Shown: positions 37,356-49,509, counted from the first letter of the stretch. The stretch: 64,000 bases of DNA from Sacculina carcini (GCA_916048095.2 OU696578.1:7106287-7170286), one strand, 5' to 3'. Notes: generated by a model from the sequence alone, not told the origin. A program made the numbers and translations.

Positions 37356-39688
37356 ATTTCGAATAAAGCGACAAAAAATGTAAATACTGAAGAACATTGT
37401 AAGTTTATTTTCATTAATGTTTTCTACAATTTGATTTCCTATGAAGTTTGAATGTTCATCACACACTAATCGGTCAATTGGAAACTGGCTGCATTAAATG
37501 AATCCACCATTGATTCAGCTGTTTGCACTGCTCTGCTTGTTTGCTCAGCTTGATTGAATTGCAAACAAGGACTGAGAGAGGCTTACTTGCCCGAGGCGAT
37601 GACTGGATCATAATCAATGAACGCGCTCAAATTGTGACTTCCTCGCAACACAATTTAATTTCGCTGCAGAATACAATTGTCATAACTATATCACTTCTAT
37701 ATAGATTATCCATTTGTATATATATATATAAACAAATTAAATATTTATTTATCTATATAACTGTATAGAATAGATAGAACATTTCATTGATTTAACTTGC
37801 TAGAATATCACAGAGGGTAGCGAGATTGAAAGATGACAGATTCTAGAGATCCACTAAATGAATATTGCAGTCTGGTGTGCAAAGCATTGTAATATCCAGC
37901 TCATCTCATTGTTTATTAATTAGTTCTAATTTTTTTCTTTCCATTTTGCTTTAAAGTTAATGTAATTTAATGTAAAAATTTACTGCAATGATCGCACTAT
38001 AGGAATATTTTTTACATCCACGTGAGAAACCACATCTTCTCTAACTCGACACTAACGTAAAATACATATATAAATTTTATATACTCGACACACCTTAATG
38101 TGTATGTGTCCATGCGTCGGTGTTTCAATGTGTCAGTGTGTCAATGTGTCAATGTATATCACATTTAGTATGACTTGAAACAGAAGCACGAAAACTTGTT
38201 GAGTATGTTGTGGCATCACATTGTGCGTATATTCTCCGAAAAAGCATTGAGTTTGATCAAATAGTTCTTGAGTTACAGGCATATTCCCATATGAGAGCAT
38301 TGGGTGTTCTATGACTAAAAGTGATCAATATTTGTCAACAACGTTTTTGTGCGTAATGGCGTATCTATCCACTCAATTTTTAATCAAGTAAATAATATAT
38401 AATTATCAATCCCTATAGGTGTCTGTTGGATTATAACAAACACAAAAAAGTATATACAATAAAAATTCACGAAAATTCAAGCTAATATCGCATGTACATC
38501 CAGTGTTATTGTCGTGGTGCGGCATCATCAACAGCAGTGATATCATGTATTACTCTTACACACTACGTATCTGCCCTGCGTGTAACTGCACGCTTGCGGT
38601 CGATTACCTTCATAGTGTATATCAATAGGCGGGTTGACTGCGCAGTGTACCTGTACTTTGGCTTTCCTCTGGTACTTCACGATATCCACATATATGTAGG
38701 CATGCTAAAATTGCCTGATAATACCATTGTGCACAATGAGATCGGCCATATTCTTGTGTCTTGTCGCATGTTGTCTGTTATCATTTTCGCCATTGTCCTG
38801 GACAAAAAGTAAATACCACATAAGAAATGGCGATAAGTCTGACAAACTGGCATGAAACTCACATAGCTTAGCGACCTCTTGAACATTCATAGGTCTTGTG
38901 ACTCTGGTTTTTTTTTGCTTCATCTCGATGTTGAACCTGTAGTCATTATCATGTTGTACTCATTATTATCCTCATCCACTTGGGGATATCCGACTGACTC
39001 GAATGTTTCTTCATAGTTGACCCTATTATCAACAGCATCTTCAATATCACTATCCATATATCAATCTTCCCTGTCTGGAAGTTTGAATAACAATATTTCC
39101 CGAGTTCGGTGTCTCCTCTGTACACTCTCCAACGCCTTACAACAGGCAATATCATCATTAGCGGTCATTAACCAAGCATTGAATAATCAACTTTCACAAC
39201 GATTCTCACAAGTCTAATGCCAATATAACACAATTCTTCTACGGGCCTAACGCCGATACATACATAACCGATCAACACTGTAAACAATGTGATGGAAGTC
39301 ATTATGCATTGGAAACCACGCAATTTGCCACATTATTATCGTGAGCGGGCATATCGCACGCGGGCATATCGCACGCATATCAAACATAGTTGAGGACACA
39401 CCATGGCCGCCCGCCATGAATCACACTAGCAGTGCGCCGACAGATGGCGTTTTCGATCAACCAGGCGAAACAGAATTGTTAAAACATAAATCTTTCGCGA
39501 TCCCTGAAAAAATATCGTCAAAATATCATGACCCCCAAAGGGACCATATAGTCAACGTTGAGAAACACTGTTTTAGAGAACATGTTTGACGCTTAACAGC
39601 ATAGTACGTTGTCCGAATTTCACATGTCTTGCTAAACTGCTCAAGATAAACTGTGCACCCGAGTAAATTACAGCTACTACGTTCAGAC

Positions 39689-40005
39689 CAGCGGTCCTTT
39701 ACCATTCTTTTCTGATTCTCCATTTCTTAATCACCGAACTCTTCATTTTCCACAACAATCGCTGATAAATTCAACGAAACCAGTCGTACCACCGAATTAA
39801 ATCAATATCACAAAGCACCGAATACACACGATTACAGGAAATTACTGGCTACGATAACAAACGAGATCGGATTGATAAAAACAAACATTGGTCCCTGTCT
39901 CCGGCCTGTAGAAACATTGGTCCCCGTCTCCGGCCTTTAGTTGCCCACTTTAGAACTCCTCCATTGCGCATCAGTGGGGAATTCCCCACAGGTTAAGCAC
40001 CACTG
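39689..40005. mobile_element. probable hAT MITE, 317 bp
   Basis: Left CAGCGGTCCTTTACC and right GGTTAAGCACCACTG form imperfect inverted repeats. No target duplication was recognised. Inside, AAACATTGGTCCC..GTCTCCGGCCT occurs twice in tandem (39888-39940). Confidence 0.45.
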
Positions 40006-41449
40006 ATATCTTTCTGCCAACATCTGATGAGTAAACACTGTAGCCGAACTTTTCCCACGGGTGCATTTCTCATGCGGCGCTATATCTGCGGTGTCCATGA
40101 GCCTTATTGGTATTTCGTCCTTTCTTGCGACAATTCCTATAGCGCACGACCGCTGGCTTTAACATCACATCTAGTGCCGCTTGTCGCACGGTCGTGCATT
40201 CAGCACATATACATGCTTGTACACACGCATACACTGGCACGCATTAGTGTTCACATGACGAATGGCTGACTGGACAGCCACAATTGCATGCCTCAGCATA
40301 AATGACGAGACACAATTGCACTTACAACGGAAGCACTCACTGTTTTCATTCCGCACTCTTCGCTCTTCACTCTTTCGCACTTGCTGTTCTTCACGGCCGC
40401 TACTTTGGCGAGATATGATTCAGCATTCAATTCAACCGGCGCGTATTGATCGCGTCATATTTGCGCGTCAACAAGCCTCTGCACGTGTGTACGTGAGTAT
40501 TTGAGTGTGTTCGTGTTAACGTGTAGTATTGTGCATCTGAGCGAGCATGCGTTTATACATTGCCAGTACATATATATGTGCGTAGAGCATGTGTGTGCAC
40601 TAATTTGTGAAATGACGTTCAATGGTGTTCTAATCGTCCTGCAAAGCGGCCGTTGAATCGTGTTTGTTGCTATACATAACGCAGATAATCGCTAGCAAGA
40701 CTAGCAGAAAGAACATCATCGCTTACTTTTGTATTTACTGTTATATGTATGTTGACTTACTGTTACACGTATTTCATTTGTGTTATTATTCGGAAACACA
40801 CACTCTGATTTCTGGCTCTTCTAGCCAAAAACAACCTTGCTGTTCTTGCCTCAGCAAAACGTTTTGCATTTGACAAGCAAACAGAGACGAGAATCCTGAC
40901 GTTGCATAAGTCTAGCATTGTGTTTGTTTTTTATTCATTTCTCATCTGACATTCCATTGTCAGTGAGTTGTCTACTCTCTGTTGTAAAACCGGCGGCCAT
41001 TCTAATTCTTTCACCTCCATTTGAAATTCATCCGTCTGCCTCAGCAAGTGATGCACTTTTCTTACAATTTGTGCTTAAGCTGGCTTCGAGAAAGCTCACG
41101 TCAGCAAATATTTGTGAAATTGCCTGGCTGCCGGCCCTATCCCGTATTAATTATAAAACATACTGAATTCAATTTTATAAGCTGATTCACTTGTAAGATG
41201 ATCCCCACGTATTTTGTTCGTATCCCACGCTCAATAATTGCTAACTTTGTCGAAATTGTTTTCCTAGATCTTGAAAGCACCAGCAGTCAATCCTGCTGAT
41301 CTACAAACATATTAGATTTTTGGGTTCTTTCTATCTTCTTGAAAAATGATGATAAATGATATGATACGGTCATAATCAGATGATGTTTTATCTGCAAAAT
41401 TCGTTTAGACTTTGGAGCATATAAAAAGATTTAGCATTGCGTGAGTCTG

Positions 41450-41990
41450 TCAAATTATATTGTAGATTTACGATTTACTCGTAAATGTCACTACCAGGCA
41501 TCAGTGCGACAGACTCGACACACAAGACAATCATGTGAAACACACAATCCTAGCGCAACCGCGAATGTTCCAAATGCATTAGAAAACGAAAACGTGAAAC
41601 TCACAAAGTGTAATGTCAAGGAGTGATTTCAGGGAATACATTTTAGCACACTATTTTTTAAATTGATGTTTTAGCGAAACATTGAGCTCAAGTTTTTATG
41701 GCAACTATTTACGATTTATAGCGTATCCAAAAGCCACCCTTGTCGCCAGTGATGTGGCAGTCAAAGTTCATGAATCATGCAATCCTAGCACGACCGCGAA
41801 TGCTCAAAGTACACGTTTTTCCCACAAAAAGTATGTATTGCGTAATGAAGTGTTTCTCACTACCCTTTTTACGGGTTTTTATAAAATTTCTGCAAGTTTT
41901 TCAGCGCAACATTTAGGATCTTCTAGCGCAACGCTTCATGATTTTTAGCGCACCAGAAGGTGCGACAGCGATGTCCCACGCCCACCTACA
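41450..41990. repeat. imperfect duplicated block
   Basis: CAATCCTAGCRCRACCGCGAATG words occur at about 41544 and 41778 in similar contexts (TTTACGATTTA upstream). TTTTTAGCGCAAC-like words follow at 41900-41955. Origin unknown. Confidence 0.4.
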
Positions 41991-42037
41991 AGAGCGCACC
42001 ACTCAACGACCACGCACGAACCCGACTCACACACATC

Positions 42038-43078
42038 TAGAGATGCGACCTAAAAAAACCACGACCAAAAAAAACACGTTTTTTTTGTTTTTTTTTTGAA
42101 GATTCATGTGAATAATTCAAATTATGGAAATGATATATTTGGGATGTTAAATGAATTAATTTTATCAACACATGAGATATTCATGCTATTTGTGACCCTA
42201 TCAAATTTAATTATCATTAAATATGAACAATAAAATGGTTATAATGTGTCTGAAAGCCCTAATATCATTATTTGCACGGTACTTCTATGTACAATACAGC
42301 TTTGCATTCAATTATTGAGTTAATCTTTGCGTAAGAAAGCAGCGTTTGAGAACCGGTTTTTATGCTAAACTGTTTTTTATACTGTTTTTAATAAAAAAAC
42401 AATAGGTTCCAAATTTATTTTTATTTTTTACATATTACCTTTTTCCCACCAGAAATGAACTACGTTGATTATAATAATTTTCATCATTTCATTCACCAGA
42501 TCAATTATTTGCAAATATAAATGTACAAACACAGCAAATATTTACACAATGACTACAGATATACACACAAACTTAGTGTCCCTAATGAGCTACGAATAAA
42601 AGCGGGTCACATTATTCAGAGTGGCAATCCTGACCAGAAAAAAGGACAATATTTAAAACCAGTTTGAAAAACATCATTGCATTTTTCATAAAAAACATGG
42701 TTTCTTTAAATAAACACATGTTTACTAAATTAATTTATATTGTTCTGCTGACAAATTATTCCAAATATCCACATTATTAAACCATCTTTAAAAACATGGG
42801 TTTTCTAAATGAAAAAACCTAAATCACCGGACCCGGATGCACTTTCAAATAGTCTCCTGGGCTATTTATTGATGAATATTTTTGTTTTTATACTATTATC
42901 AAATTATCTTTGAAATAAGACACGTAAAGATGTACAAAACATTAATTGAACTCATTTCTATGTACTAAAATCCAACATCCGATGACAATTGGGGCTAATT
43001 CTAAAAAAAACAAAAAACCTAAAAAGCATGTTTTTTGCAAAAAAAACGCCACCAAAAAAAAAGTTTTTTGCATCACTA
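42038..43078. mobile_element. hAT-type non-autonomous element, 1041 bp
   Basis: The ends TAGAGATGCGACC and GCATCACTA are inverted repeats. A-rich subterminal runs (AAAAAAACC, AAAAAAAACACG) mirror the right-hand AAAAAACGCCACC runs. Flanking octamers cacacatc and catacatt match at 6 of 8. Very AT-rich, with no transposase. Confidence 0.65.
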
Positions 43079-43827
43079 CATACATTGCCACACACATCAC
43101 ATCTCACGACATGTCACCCGATCGTATCATCAACATGACACCTGATCACCGCCACATGATACGATCACGTACATAGCACGCTGCAAACGCTACACTGTTC
43201 AAGCGCACACACTCGCACACAAACATACATACACAGTGCGCAGAACACGAAGCGAGCAAATATAATACAAGCATACACGTAAGCACACACAACGAAAACC
43301 TCTAACTACATATGTATTTCTTTTTACAATAATGCAGCCCATAGAGAATGACGCAACATGTGACTAATCTGTCGCACGATGGCGCTTCAGGTTTAGTTAC
43401 TTAAAAAATCGTAAATTAGTCACTATCATACACCAAAGTAAATTGACATCAAATACTAATGCAAATATACGTTACCTTTATCGTTTTTTATTCCCCAACA
43501 TTTTTCAAAAAGACGCAGTGATCTACTAGACCAGTGCCGAACAGTGGTATATTTTCAACCTCTGAAAGACTCTGTTCTCTATAGAGCCTGCTCTCTGCTA
43601 GCCTGGTGTCAGCTGCCAAGAGCGCTGTGCAAGCACAAACACGCTAGCTACAAGTGGTATCTGCGCGCACTTCTACTATCAATTCCCAGCCGACACCGTA
43701 TTCTGACCACGTCAGCCAGGCCGCCTCACACGCACTCACAATGGCCAGAATGAGCTCATCAAGTATGCCTGTCGCTCGTCGCTCAACCATGTCAGAAACG
43801 CCTCTCTGTGAAGCAACATTACCTCTT

Positions 43828-43866
43828 GTGCGTGTGTGTGTGCGTGTGTATGTGTGTGTGTTTGTC
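43828..43866 (+). repeat. (TG)n tract before the exon 4 acceptor
   Basis: GTGTGTGTGTGCGTGTG-type repeat ending 12 bp before exon 4. Confidence 0.9.
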
Positions 43867-43878
43867 TGGCTGACATAG

Positions 43879-43988
43879 CACTGGGAGGACTACAAATTGA
43901 AGTGGGACCCGCTGGAGTACGGCGGAGTGAATATGCTCCATGTACCGTCAGACCACATCTGGAGGCCCGACATTGTGCTCTACAACAA
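43879..43988 (+). CDS. nAChR subunit, fourth exon (110 bp)
   Basis: Encodes [20 protein letters not shown], then [16 protein letters not shown], the loop D to loop A region of the ligand-binding domain. It includes the conserved WxPDIVLYN motif, whose tyrosine and neighbours contribute to the agonist site. It continues in phase 0 from WVEQ at 17523 and ends in phase 2 within the second Asn of the expected YNN. The donor is gtagca (weaker than the other two). The 110-bp length equals the canonical fourth exon. The DYKLKW and [11 protein letters not shown] wording is closest, from memory, to invertebrate alpha-like subunits. The next expected exon (ADG... to the Cys loop) is not recognisable in the remaining 20 kb. 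Confidence 0.94.
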
Positions 43989-43992
43989 GTAG

Positions 43993-44128
<136 letters not shown>

Positions 44129-44129
44129 T

Positions 44130-45093
44130 TCTCGCATTTGTACACCACCCACAAGAGTAATTGACACTAATTGACAGTAATTGACAGGTCTTTGAACACC
44201 GCTAACCATATAGACGTTAAGGTAAATATGTATGGTTTTGATACATTCATGAAATGTTGTCTGTTTAACTAACTATCAGACAATTTAGACAAGCGTATAT
44301 TTGATATGACTGGCGTAAAACATTGTAAATTACGTACATAATATACTGTCATTAGGTCTATATATTGGCATGTGTAATCAAGTGTATGGATGAAACTAAC
44401 GATACAGTCTCTAAGACATAAATAAAAATCTACATATTCTATTTAAAATATACAATTATTAATACAGTTATGTCACATTTCATATAGCTATCTCTCTCTC
44501 TGTCTTCATTTGTGATTTATATAGCCATCTGTCTGTTTGTGTTATCATTTTATGTCGTCTCTGTCTCTTCTGAAATAGTTATCTGATTCTTTTCAAGTGG
44601 TGTTCTGTTTCTTCTAGTATGGGTCAATGTCATGATAAATATATTCATGAATATAAACACAGCACAGGACAACGCTGTGTTTGCGCATAATTTTGCGAGA
44701 TCAAAGCATCACGGTCCTGGCTGGCACACCGCAGGTCCGGCTGCCACACAAAAAACTGCACGACTGTGCGCACACAAAACCCGTCATGCAGCAATTGTGC
44801 TATACTTTTGATGACACTGGTCAACACACACATTTTTTCCAAACATATTTTCACAGGATATGACTATTTTTAACACGCTGATTTCAAATATTCAAATAGT
44901 TTTTCTAGATTGGTTCTAGTTTGTGAGATATTTGCAAACATGTGGAAAAATCAACCAAAATTGGACAGTTCGTGGAGTTTTTCAAGGCTTCAATAGAATG
45001 AAGTGGCTCAACTTAAATTATACAACATATTAAACAGACAACGACATGATATTTAGTTTAAAAAACTTCATCATACATCAACATTTCATAGGT
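44130..45093. other. AT-rich intron or flank, nothing recognised
   Basis: No exon, repeat family or RNA gene was recognised. The expected next nAChR exon is not visible. Confidence 0.5.
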
Positions 45094-46796
45094 TCAGTAA
45101 AAACCACATTTTCCCGCGTTTTTCTGCGCTGCTTCTTTGGGCAATCGCGCTGAAGAGATTACGAGATCACGTACACTTTTAGATAGATGCAGACCCAGCA
45201 GCGCAGGTGTTAAGCGAGGAGGATGGAGAATGAATAATTTTGATTTGGAAGTGTTAAGAAGGAGACTGCGAGAAGCACACCAGGAAGAATTATCAAATAT
45301 AATGTCTGATAAGAACGAAGCATGGGGGAGAGGAAGAGGAATAATTATTTGCATATCATCTGCGTAGACGTAGAACTAGAGAGAATAGCGACGTAGAATA
45401 GGACATAGAGAAGACATGCGGAAGCGGGGCTAGAATAGAGCCTTGTGGTACACTAGAAAGTAGAGGAATTTGCTTAGAAGTAGTGAAATTGAAATGCACC
45501 GAGTAGGAACGATCTGTAAGATAAGAATGTAGAAGAGAGAGCGCTGAAGAGGACACCCCAAGAAAGTAGAGATCTCTGATTAAAAGGGAATGGTCAACTA
45601 AGTCAAAGGCAGCTGACAGATCAAGGAGGATGAGCAAAGCAGTTTGTCCTAATGAAAAATGAGAAAAATCAGTAGTAGTAACAGAGGTTAGGACAAATTC
45701 AGTAAAGTGAGCAGATTTGAAACCCGATTGGAAGAGATCAAGAGATTTATTGATAAATGGCGCAAGTTGACAATAAATAGCAGATTTGAGAAGTTTAGAG
45801 GGAAAGTTGAGTAGGGAAATAGGACGGTAACTGCTAGAAAGCGAGCAGTGGCGGCGCCAAGGGGGGGGGGGGGGGGAGTTGGCTCCAGCCCCCCAAAGGT
45901 ATGACAAGCCCCCCAAAAATCATTATCATAGATATTAATATTTTTCACCACTGTAAATGAAATCCTGTAATTTTGGTTCAAGTTGCAGGACTCAATCAGT
46001 GTGCCCCAGTCCCTTATTATAATAATATGTAGTCATCGTTCGAATGTAGCTCTTCATGCTTCGCCAAGACCCCTCAACTTTTTCCTTGGCCCCCACAGCT
46101 TTCTCCTTAGGCCCCTCAGCCCCTCCCCTTCGGAAAAATCCTGGCGCCGCCACTTATAGCGAGGGATCGAGTGAAGGTTTTTAAGTATCGGAAAGATGAC
46201 TGCAAGCTTCTCAGGATAGAATACACCATGAAGGAAAGAGCTATTGATTAAGAAAGGGAGCCAGGAGAAAAAAGAGTCTGATAGGGCACGAAAATGTATG
46301 GGGTCAGCAGGGGAGAACGGAATGTTTGTTGTGGAAACGATAGTGAGGATACCAGGAAGCTATATATGTGAAAATTGAGTACAATAACCGTGGGATTCGG
46401 TGTGAGCCAAGTGGGTGTTAGTAGAAGGGGCAATTTGGATTTTATCGGAAAAATGTACAGCAAGGTTGGAGGCAGAGAGAGAAGACGAAAGGCTTGGGTT
46501 TTGCAGGCCAGTCAGTGAGTTAAGCGTGGACCACAGATATTTAGAACAGCGAGAGGGTGATGATAGTTTATATTTGTAGTAGGATTATTTGGCAGATCTT
46601 AAAGCAGATATATACAAAGAGCGAGATGAGCAGAAGGATAACCACGTAGCAGTAGTGCCACAACGCTTCCACACTCGCTCGTGGTAGCGTTGAGCGCGTT
46701 TAAGAGATATTAGTTCACGATTGAACCAAAGAGGAAGTTGTCGACAATTGGAGGATGAGTTTAAAGGAAATACAGCTTCATTGATAGATTATTATT
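45094..46796 (-). pseudogene. LINE ORF2, RT half (interrupted)
   Basis: Minus-strand RT of a CR1/L2-like LINE, clearly related to the one at 50652-60611. Blocks: YRPISLLNFPSKLLKSAIYC, DLFQSGFKSAHFTE, LLILLDLSAAFDLVDHSLLI, SSVPQGSILAPL, then after a frameshift (45420-45360) MQIIIPLP of the FADD box region and LLLNTSKSKLFIL. It is cut by a hAT MITE at 45846-46155. Its 5' side is separated from the endonuclease fragment at 47607-47877 by an R1 insertion. Frameshifts and stops make it non-functional. Confidence 0.8.
45846..46155. mobile_element. hAT-type MITE (CAGTGGCGGCGCC), 310 bp, nested in LINE
   Basis: The ends CAGTGGCGGCGCCAAGG and CCTGGCGCCGCCACTT are nearly perfect inverted repeats. Flanking octamers aaagcgag (45838-45845) and atagcgag (46156-46163) match at 7 of 8. 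It interrupts the RT frame, so it is younger than the LINE. The left end contains an uninterrupted run of about 16 G. Same family as 7100-7592. Confidence 0.88.
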
Positions 46797-47600
46797 ATTA
46801 GTATTATTAATTACAGGCAAATCCAGTAGCATGGGAAGTGTGCAAGCACTATTACCACCCTAAGGTGGCCCCATGTACCGGAAGCGCCCAAAAGATTTAG
46901 AGAGAAAGAGTTCGAAGAGATAAAAGTCCAGAAAGAGAGTTGGAAAGAAAATAATAAATCAATAACAATAAATAATATACCATCATCCGATAACAATCCA
47001 TAATGTCACTCCGCCCACGTTCCTCAATAAATAATAACAATCAACAATAAATATGTGATTCAGTAAATAAAAGCCATCAATAAATAAGAATAAATATTAA
47101 TAAATAAGTAATAAATAACAATCAAGAACAATACATATGATTCAATAAGAAACATCCAACAGTAAATATAAATATGATTCAATAAGTAACAACAACACAA
47201 ATAAATATGATTCAATAAACAATAACACCAATAAATATGATTCAATAAACAACAACAACAATAAATATGATTCAATAAACAGCAACAACAATAAATATGA
47301 TTCAATAAACAGCAACAACAATAAATATGATTCAATAAACAGCAACAACAATAAATATGATTCAATAAACAACAACAACAATAAATATGATTCAATAAAC
47401 AGCAACAACAATAAATATGATTCAATAAACAACAACAGCCAACACTGAGTAAAAGTATAATTTAATGAATAACAACAACCAATAATAAATAGTAATAAAT
47501 AGAGAGTAAAATAGGAATAAATATATATAAATAGAAAATAAATAACAATAAGCATGAATAAATAACAATAAATATGAATAAATATACAATTAATAAGACT
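46797..47600 (-). mobile_element. R1 retroposon-like repeat with expanded 30-bp minisatellite
   Basis: Minus-strand copy. The 3' end and AT-rich ATTATTAGTATTATTAATTA tail are at 46785-46815. The core runs to about 47030 (gtcactccgcccacgttcct), and the 5' part is a minisatellite (47150-47450) plus degenerate AATAAATA sequence. It splits the LINE endonuclease fragment (47607-47877) from its RT half. Confidence 0.78.
47150..47450. repeat. 30-bp minisatellite, about 10 units
   Basis: Units of type ATGATTCAATAAACARCAAC plus ten bases (AACAATAAAT), nearly identical in the centre and degenerate at the edges. Open frames across it encode a translated repeat (NHIYCCCCLL-like), not a protein. Confidence 0.92.
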
Positions 47601-47606
47601 CAACAG

Positions 47607-47877
47607 TCAAGATGACATAACCTTGAAAAAAGGAGTATCATTGGGTAGGAGGAAATGAGTGAAATTGAGTTGAGGGAAGCATGTGAGAGAATAAACTTGA
47701 GAAGAGGCGAGGGTCAAAGTATTTGTAATTTCTATAGGAGCTGGGGGGAGATATCCGTGGTATGGGAAAGGGACGATTGAAAGTGAGGAGACTGTGATCA
47801 GAAATAATGGTATCCGGGGGAAGTACAAGAACATCAGGAGGGGTAAGGATAAGTTTGATGTAGAATGAGTTTTGCAT
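47607..47877 (-). pseudogene. LINE endonuclease C-terminal fragment
   Basis: Reads VLVLPPDTIISDHSLLTFNR, the SDH active-site region of an APE-type LINE endonuclease. It matches VLPPDQNFSDHSLL in the LINE at 51974-52753. Truncated upstream at about 47875, where it abuts an unrelated transposon-type frame. Confidence 0.75.
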
Positions 47878-48290
47878 ATATACCCAAATGAACTTGTCTA
47901 GAGCTTTTACAATGTGATTTTTATGCCTAGCTTGATGTGCTGTAGAGGAAGAATGATTTTCTCCCGATTTACAAGTGGCGCATTCACGATGCTGACTTGA
48001 ACAATAGTCATGTCACTTCTCAGGGCCACATTTTTCTTTCCCAGTGTTCCTCTTTTGCGCTGCTGTCCCACAGACAGAGAAAACATGGACACTTGGTGTA
48101 CCCACTTTGCTGTCCAAGCAAAAAGCTTATCATTTTAAAGTCAACACAAATGGACCATTGATGCACGTTATACTGGAAAGCATCTAGAGCCATTTTTATA
48201 TTTTCATAAACTTCTTTCATTTTTGTCTTATGAGCAAGTGGTAGAGAGTCGAACATATTTCCATTACGAAGAAATACACATTTGATGCTT
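47878..48290 (-). pseudogene. transposon-associated protein fragment (GYTKCPCFLCLWDS type)
   Basis: One frame reads MFDSLPLAHKTKMKEVYENI, later QWSICVDFKMISFLLGQQSG and YTKCPCFLCLWDSSAKEEHW. Another continues VNREKIILPLQHIKLGI. This wording recurs in uncharacterised multicopy animal proteins ('CGDLKV...LGYTKYCCFLCEWDSR', 'LPPLHIKLGLMK'), which I take to be mobile-element encoded. It is frameshifted, and LTR element C is inserted about 140 bp upstream. Function unknown. Confidence 0.5.
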
Positions 48291-48428
48291 CTAATGGAGC
48301 TATCAATGAAAATTTTCCATCATTTGGTTTATAATGTTAGATGCCCATGTGCATGAAAAGGCCTAGAATATCATGACACAAAAAACGATTTAATCCTAAT
48401 GACTGAAATAAGGAAGCAGATATGTTTC

Positions 48429-48819
48429 TGTGGTGTGATTATGAGCGAGAGAAAGAGTGCGTGAGCTCGTTGGAGTGTTTGTGGTTTGGTGTGTGTGTAT
48501 GTGTGTGTGATTCGCGTTTGCGTTCGTGTTGTGAAGTGTGTTTTTATGTATGCGTTCGTATGTATGTATGAGTGTCACGCTGTGCATTGTTCATGCCCCG
48601 TGGCGGCGAGCGAGTGACCGGCTCGCCGCTGATTGGTTGTAGAGGCGGGTGAGAACTGTGCGTGTGTGTGTGTCCGTGTGTCCTCCCGTGTGTCACGGTG
48701 TGAGCGTGGAGTCGTGTTCGTGGTGCGGTTGTGGTGTGACGTCTTGTAAGCGCGCGTGGGGCAGTGATGCTCACGCGCGTCTGTCTGAATATAATTTAGA
48801 TTTTTTAGTTTCTGTTACA
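48429..48819 (+). repeat. 5' LTR of element C
   Basis: TG-rich start, GATTGG (inverted CCAAT), TGACGTC near the 3' part. Ends TCTGTTACA. Confidence 0.9.
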
Positions 48820-48831
48820 AGCTATTTCGGC
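48820..48831 (+). promoter_or_regulatory. putative primer-binding site, element C (tRNA-Phe 5' end)
   Basis: AGCTATTTCGGC directly abuts the LTR. Its complement GCCGAAATAGCT is the 5' end of animal tRNA-Phe. No gag reading frame overlaps it. Confidence 0.6.
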
Positions 48832-49509
48832 CTTTTTGTTTGGAATTGATTTTTGTCTGCGACCCGGCTTCAGCAGCGGATTGCTCTCCAGTATTAGCAG
48901 CGGCCTGGAACACGTGGTGGGGGTGCTCGGCGACGAGTCAGGTTGGTGTGCAGGGGGACGGCAGGAGAGCATGGTGCCGGCAGGAGGCAGCGGGGGAGCT
49001 GTGGCCTAGGGTTGCTCGTCGTCCCGCCTGCACTGGTGTTGGACTCGTCGCCGGGCAGCTAGAAGATCGCCTCTGGAAGCTACTGGTGCTGGATGGCAGG
49101 CGGAAGAAATGAGCTGCTGAAGCCGTACGATAATACGAAGGAGTTGAGACGACGGCGTGGCCTGCGTGAGCGGTGGCGTCGCGGCTGTCGCGACAGGGTG
49201 CTGAAGAGCACGGGTGTCGACGGGAGCATGGTGGATGCTGGAGTCGTGGTGTTGTGCCCTGTCGCGGCAGCCGGTGATGAAGATGACGGCAGGCTGCGGC
49301 GGAGCACTGAAGAGCACGGGCGAGGCGGGAGCGTGGTGGATACTGGGGCCTGACGCGTTGTGCTTCGCCGCAGCCACGGTGTGTGCGTCTGGTGGAGGCC
49401 GTCGTCGGGTTAGGTTCTTTTGTTTGTTGATTCCTCTGGTTTGCGTCTTTTGTTTTGGTTTGAATTGTTTTCTGCTTAGTCTATTTGCTTCTTTAAAAAC
49501 AGGTGGAGG

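Larger units (their letters stand above)
17524..43878 (+). other. nAChR intron 3
   Basis: A 26.4-kb intron inferred from exon continuity (WVEQ to HWED, phase 0). No host exon was recognised inside it. The stretches 17524-18700, 19000-20560, 22330-22960, 24120-25800, 30740-31520, 31690-32650, 36470-37070, 37360-39680 and 40010-42030 are AT-rich, with only short simple repeats or unrecognised sequence. Confidence 0.8.

Noticed and set aside
40918-41166. 82-codon plus-strand frame
   Set aside because: No recognisable domain, no splice or promoter context; expected by chance in this length of DNA.
47060-47603. Long minus-strand frame with repeated NHIYCCCCLL units
   Set aside because: It is a translated 30-bp minisatellite, with no start context or homology; it is open in two frames because the period is a multiple of three.
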